Below are positions 61,453-64,000 of a stretch of 64,000 nucleotides of DNA, in pieces. Each line of letters starts with the position of its first letter. The stretch's first letter is position 1. This stretch comes from Cynocephalus volans. Its lineage: Eukaryota > Chordata > Mammalia > Dermoptera > Cynocephalidae. Where the stretch lies: positions 85,533,918 through 85,597,917 of the forward strand of contig NC_084469.1 of the NCBI RefSeq assembly GCF_027409185.1. Reading direction: 5' to 3'. Both the position numbers and the translations under genes were made by a program. The notes under the pieces were generated by a model. It saw only the letters and a list, made by a program, of their open reading frames with translations. It was not told the DNA's origin and ran no database searches.

Positions 61453-64000
61453 TAAGCCCCAGGGATGGCTGAGGGGCAGCGTTTGTGGGTGGTAGGGACA
61501 GAACTCAGACATGCAGCCTGGGGTGTCCTCATGCATAAGAGAGCAATGCAGGATACAGCAGAGAGTAGGAAAAGAAGGAGGGTGGGTGGAGAGGCCAGGA
61601 CAGAGGCTATCCCTGGCTGCCATGTTCCAGTGTGGAACACCAAAAATCTGAGATTTCTGAAATTGGACCTGACCTTCCAGGTCTTTATGAAGTGATTTTT
61701 GTCAAGGCAGGGGGATAGAACACACAAGTTCTCATATGTCTCGTATTTGATTTAAGCATGTATCGGCTTGGTTTGCAACTGTTAAATATTTACAATATGT
61801 AGCCTCTACTCTGACAGTTCAGAGACTGAGGAGTGAGATATGGACCCTGCAGGGGGCCCCGTGGGTCCTGTAAGCAGGGACTTGGCTGGGATGACTTTTG
61901 AGATCCCACCCAAGCATTCATGGCCCATTCGGCAGGTATTTGTTGAACCCCAACAAATGTGCAGGTGTGCATGCAACTTGCTGGATGCAGGGGATGTGTA
62001 CCATCTAGGACAAGGGGGCCCATGTTGGTCAAAAAGCCACCAAAAGCAATCGTCCTGGGGTGTCGGAAGGAGGCAGTGGGGCACTATGAGATCCAGGGCT
62101 GGGGCTTGAGACTCTAGGGCCAGAGTCCCATGGAGTTCCAGGCTGCCTTCCTTCCGGGTCCTTACTGCAGGCCACATGGGCCCTCACACAGCCCCCTCAG
62201 CCCTCCCGTGCCCACAGGTGGACTCTCCTTTTCAGAGCAGCCTTGGACACTGCCAAGACCACCCTAGGGAGGCATGCCCATGGGAATCCAAGTCCAGACC
62301 CACAAAGCAGTGACCTCTGAGATCAGCAATGTAACCATTTCACAGATAAGGAAACTGAGACACCCAACTTGTACAAGACCATGACAGAGGGAGTGGCAGG
62401 GCCTGGGTGGTGGGCTAGCCACTTCCCATAGCACTCTGCTCTTCCCAGGCAGGGCTTGGGTGGGAAGGGCTTTCATATCTATTAGTGTTCTTGAGTCTCA
62501 GAGGTCTTGTTCTGGTCCTGCTTCACTGGACTTAAGAGTCACCATCAGGATCCCCCCTTCCTCTAGCCAGGCTTGTGCTGTGAGCTTCCGCTGGCCCTAA
62601 CCCTCAGAGGGAATGGAGGATGAGCTTGCCAGAGGCTTCGCTCCTCAGTGGTCTGCCTAGGGTGACCAAGAATAAGAGAAAGAAGTGCCCACCTGTTGCC
62701 CACCTGCCTCTGTCCCCTGGAAGGCTCTTCTTGTCTGATGCGGGTCTCTGTCCCAGCTCTCCTTGAGCCTTCCGCCCAACGACGGGGGCCAGCTGCTTTG
62801 ACACCGCTGACCAGCAGAGGGCGCCCGGCCCCGAGGCTCCTGTGGAGGGTGGCTGGCTGGGAGATGGCACAGGGAGAGCCCCTATTCCAGGGAGCAGTCC
62901 TAAAGCATCCAAAGCATCTTCAAGAAGATAACAGCCAGCACTGGACTTTCGACCTCTGGACAGCCCCCTCCCCCAACACACACGTTGGCCTGATGGGAGC
63001 TGTCAGTTCAGCAAACATAACAAACTTTCTGCGATCACCTCTGTTATGTGTTAAACCTCCCTACCAGATCCCTACTTTGTGCCCCATGTTGCAAAAATAA
63101 AAATTAGATCCCTCACAGAGAGCCCCATTTCAGCCCATGAAGACCCAAAGAGCCCCGCTCTGTGCCTAGGCCTGGGCTGAGAATCAAGGAAGAAGCAAGA
63201 ACATGAGCTGACTATAGACGCAGGCAAGTGTGTGGGAGCCGAGGGGAGGGAGGGTCTTGTTGTCTGGGATGAGAGGAGGCAGGGGCTGCACTTTGCTGTA
63301 GGAGTTAGAGATGGACTCTGGACCTCCCTGCCTGGACTCAAAACCCGCTTCCCAGCTGCATAGTCCTGGGCAGCTTACTTAACCTCTCTGTGCCTCAGTT
63401 TCCTCTTCTGTAAAATGAGGCAATTGGAGCTCTCAGGAGGGTTCATCAAGGCAGCACAGAGTAGTGCTTAGCACAGATACTGGCATGTAATAAATCTTAG
63501 TTATCATCATCATCATATTGGGCTAGGCCTTCATAAAAGGGGACTAGAATCTGCCAGCCAGGAGGAAGGAGGCACAGGCTTGGAGAAAGCTCAGAAGCAG
63601 GCCAAGTGTCTCTGGATGACAGGGCAAGGGCATTAGAGCTGGAGATGGGCTGTTTCAGAACCCTGGCCCCTCTCAGGCAGTGGGGTCAACAAGAGGCAGC
63701 AAGGGGTGCCCAGCACTCCCCACCCCCACCCCACCCAAGCACTGACCCTAAACAGGATGCTCCCTTCTGCTTCTTTCTTTTTATTTTTTTTTAGGGAAAG
63801 AAAACTCATCTTGGTACAGTATGCGGCAGCTAGTAAAAACACGTTAATCTTTAACGTGTTAGCAAAACAGCCTCCAATTTGAATATTGACTCTTCTTCCC
63901 ATCTGTGGCAGGTTGCAGGGTTTTTTTTAGAGTGGCAGAATGCTTTGTGTATGCACAACCAGCTGTAGGTGCCATCCACTGCCACAGAACCTCCCCCGGG
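61453..64000. other. No gene recognised; two MIRs
   Basis: MIR copies at about 62330-62470 (plus, GATAAGGAAACTGAGACACC) and 63310-63520 (minus, CTGTGCCTCAGTTTCCTCTT, followed by an ATC repeat near 63504). The right end of the window shows no CCNE1 exon. Confidence 0.5.
63838..63860. promoter_or_regulatory. Perfect 10-bp inverted repeat overlapping an HNF1-like site
   Basis: AACACGTTAA, spacer TCT, TTAACGTGTT. The centre GTTAATCTTTAAC (63843-63855) differs at one base from the palindromic HNF1 consensus GTTAATNATTAAC. A binding role is inference only. Confidence 0.4.

Overview
This window is nuclear DNA from a placental mammal. It has interrupted genes, CpG islands, long (CA)n and (GT)n microsatellites, and a dense layer of mammal-wide repeats (MIR, MER20, Tigger-type DNA transposons, MaLR and ERVL LTR elements, old L1 fragments). 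There are no Alu, B1, carnivore, ruminant or equid SINEs. The young SINE here is derived from tRNA-Ile, as monomers of about 80 bp and head-to-tail dimers of about 165 bp, often with intact target-site duplications. That fits the colugo (Dermoptera) CYN-type SINEs best as far as I recall, and the B2M retrocopy has some primate-like residues. A bat carrying a similar SINE is the main alternative, so the species call is tentative.

The one certain multi-exon gene is C19orf12 on the minus strand. Its last coding exon (16623-16888) and first coding exon (20642-20801) splice in frame to a 141-residue protein collinear with the human short isoform. A CpG-island promoter lies at about 26.36-26.87 kb, and the end of a 5' exon, which overlaps a MIR repeat, is at 26294. 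Candidate polyadenylation signals lie at 15772, 15105 and 14977. In human the order is PLEKHF1 - C19orf12 - CCNE1, so the left 15 kb should be the PLEKHF1-side intergenic region and the right 37 kb the CCNE1-side intergenic region. Neither neighbour gene is visible here.

Within C19orf12 intron 1, in the opposite orientation, sits a processed retrocopy of beta-2-microglobulin (23889-24957). It has a fully open 119-codon reading frame, the remains of a poly(A) tail and a perfect 16-bp target-site duplication. It is the only other convincing protein-coding frame in the window.

Layout: 1-15 kb, intergenic, with a G-rich minisatellite, a (CA)93 array, a Tigger element, a multiply nested repeat at 6.7-10.4 kb and possible conserved non-coding sequence at 12.6-13.4 kb. 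15-27 kb, C19orf12 with the B2M retrocopy. 27-33 kb, LTR elements, one nested in another. 33.3-34.1 kb, an isolated CpG-rich block followed by AT-rich sequence, with no known gene. 34-43 kb, LTRs and a minus-strand ERVL remnant split by an L1 and a DNA transposon. 43-64 kb, repeats, two SINEs in inverted orientation, an 80-bp hairpin MITE, a possible conserved element at 56.76-57.0 kb, and otherwise unassigned sequence. I found no prokaryote-type operon, CRISPR array or clearly new multi-gene system. The most notable items are the open B2M retrogene and the altered 5' end of C19orf12 (lost upstream start, and a uORF ending one base before the start codon).
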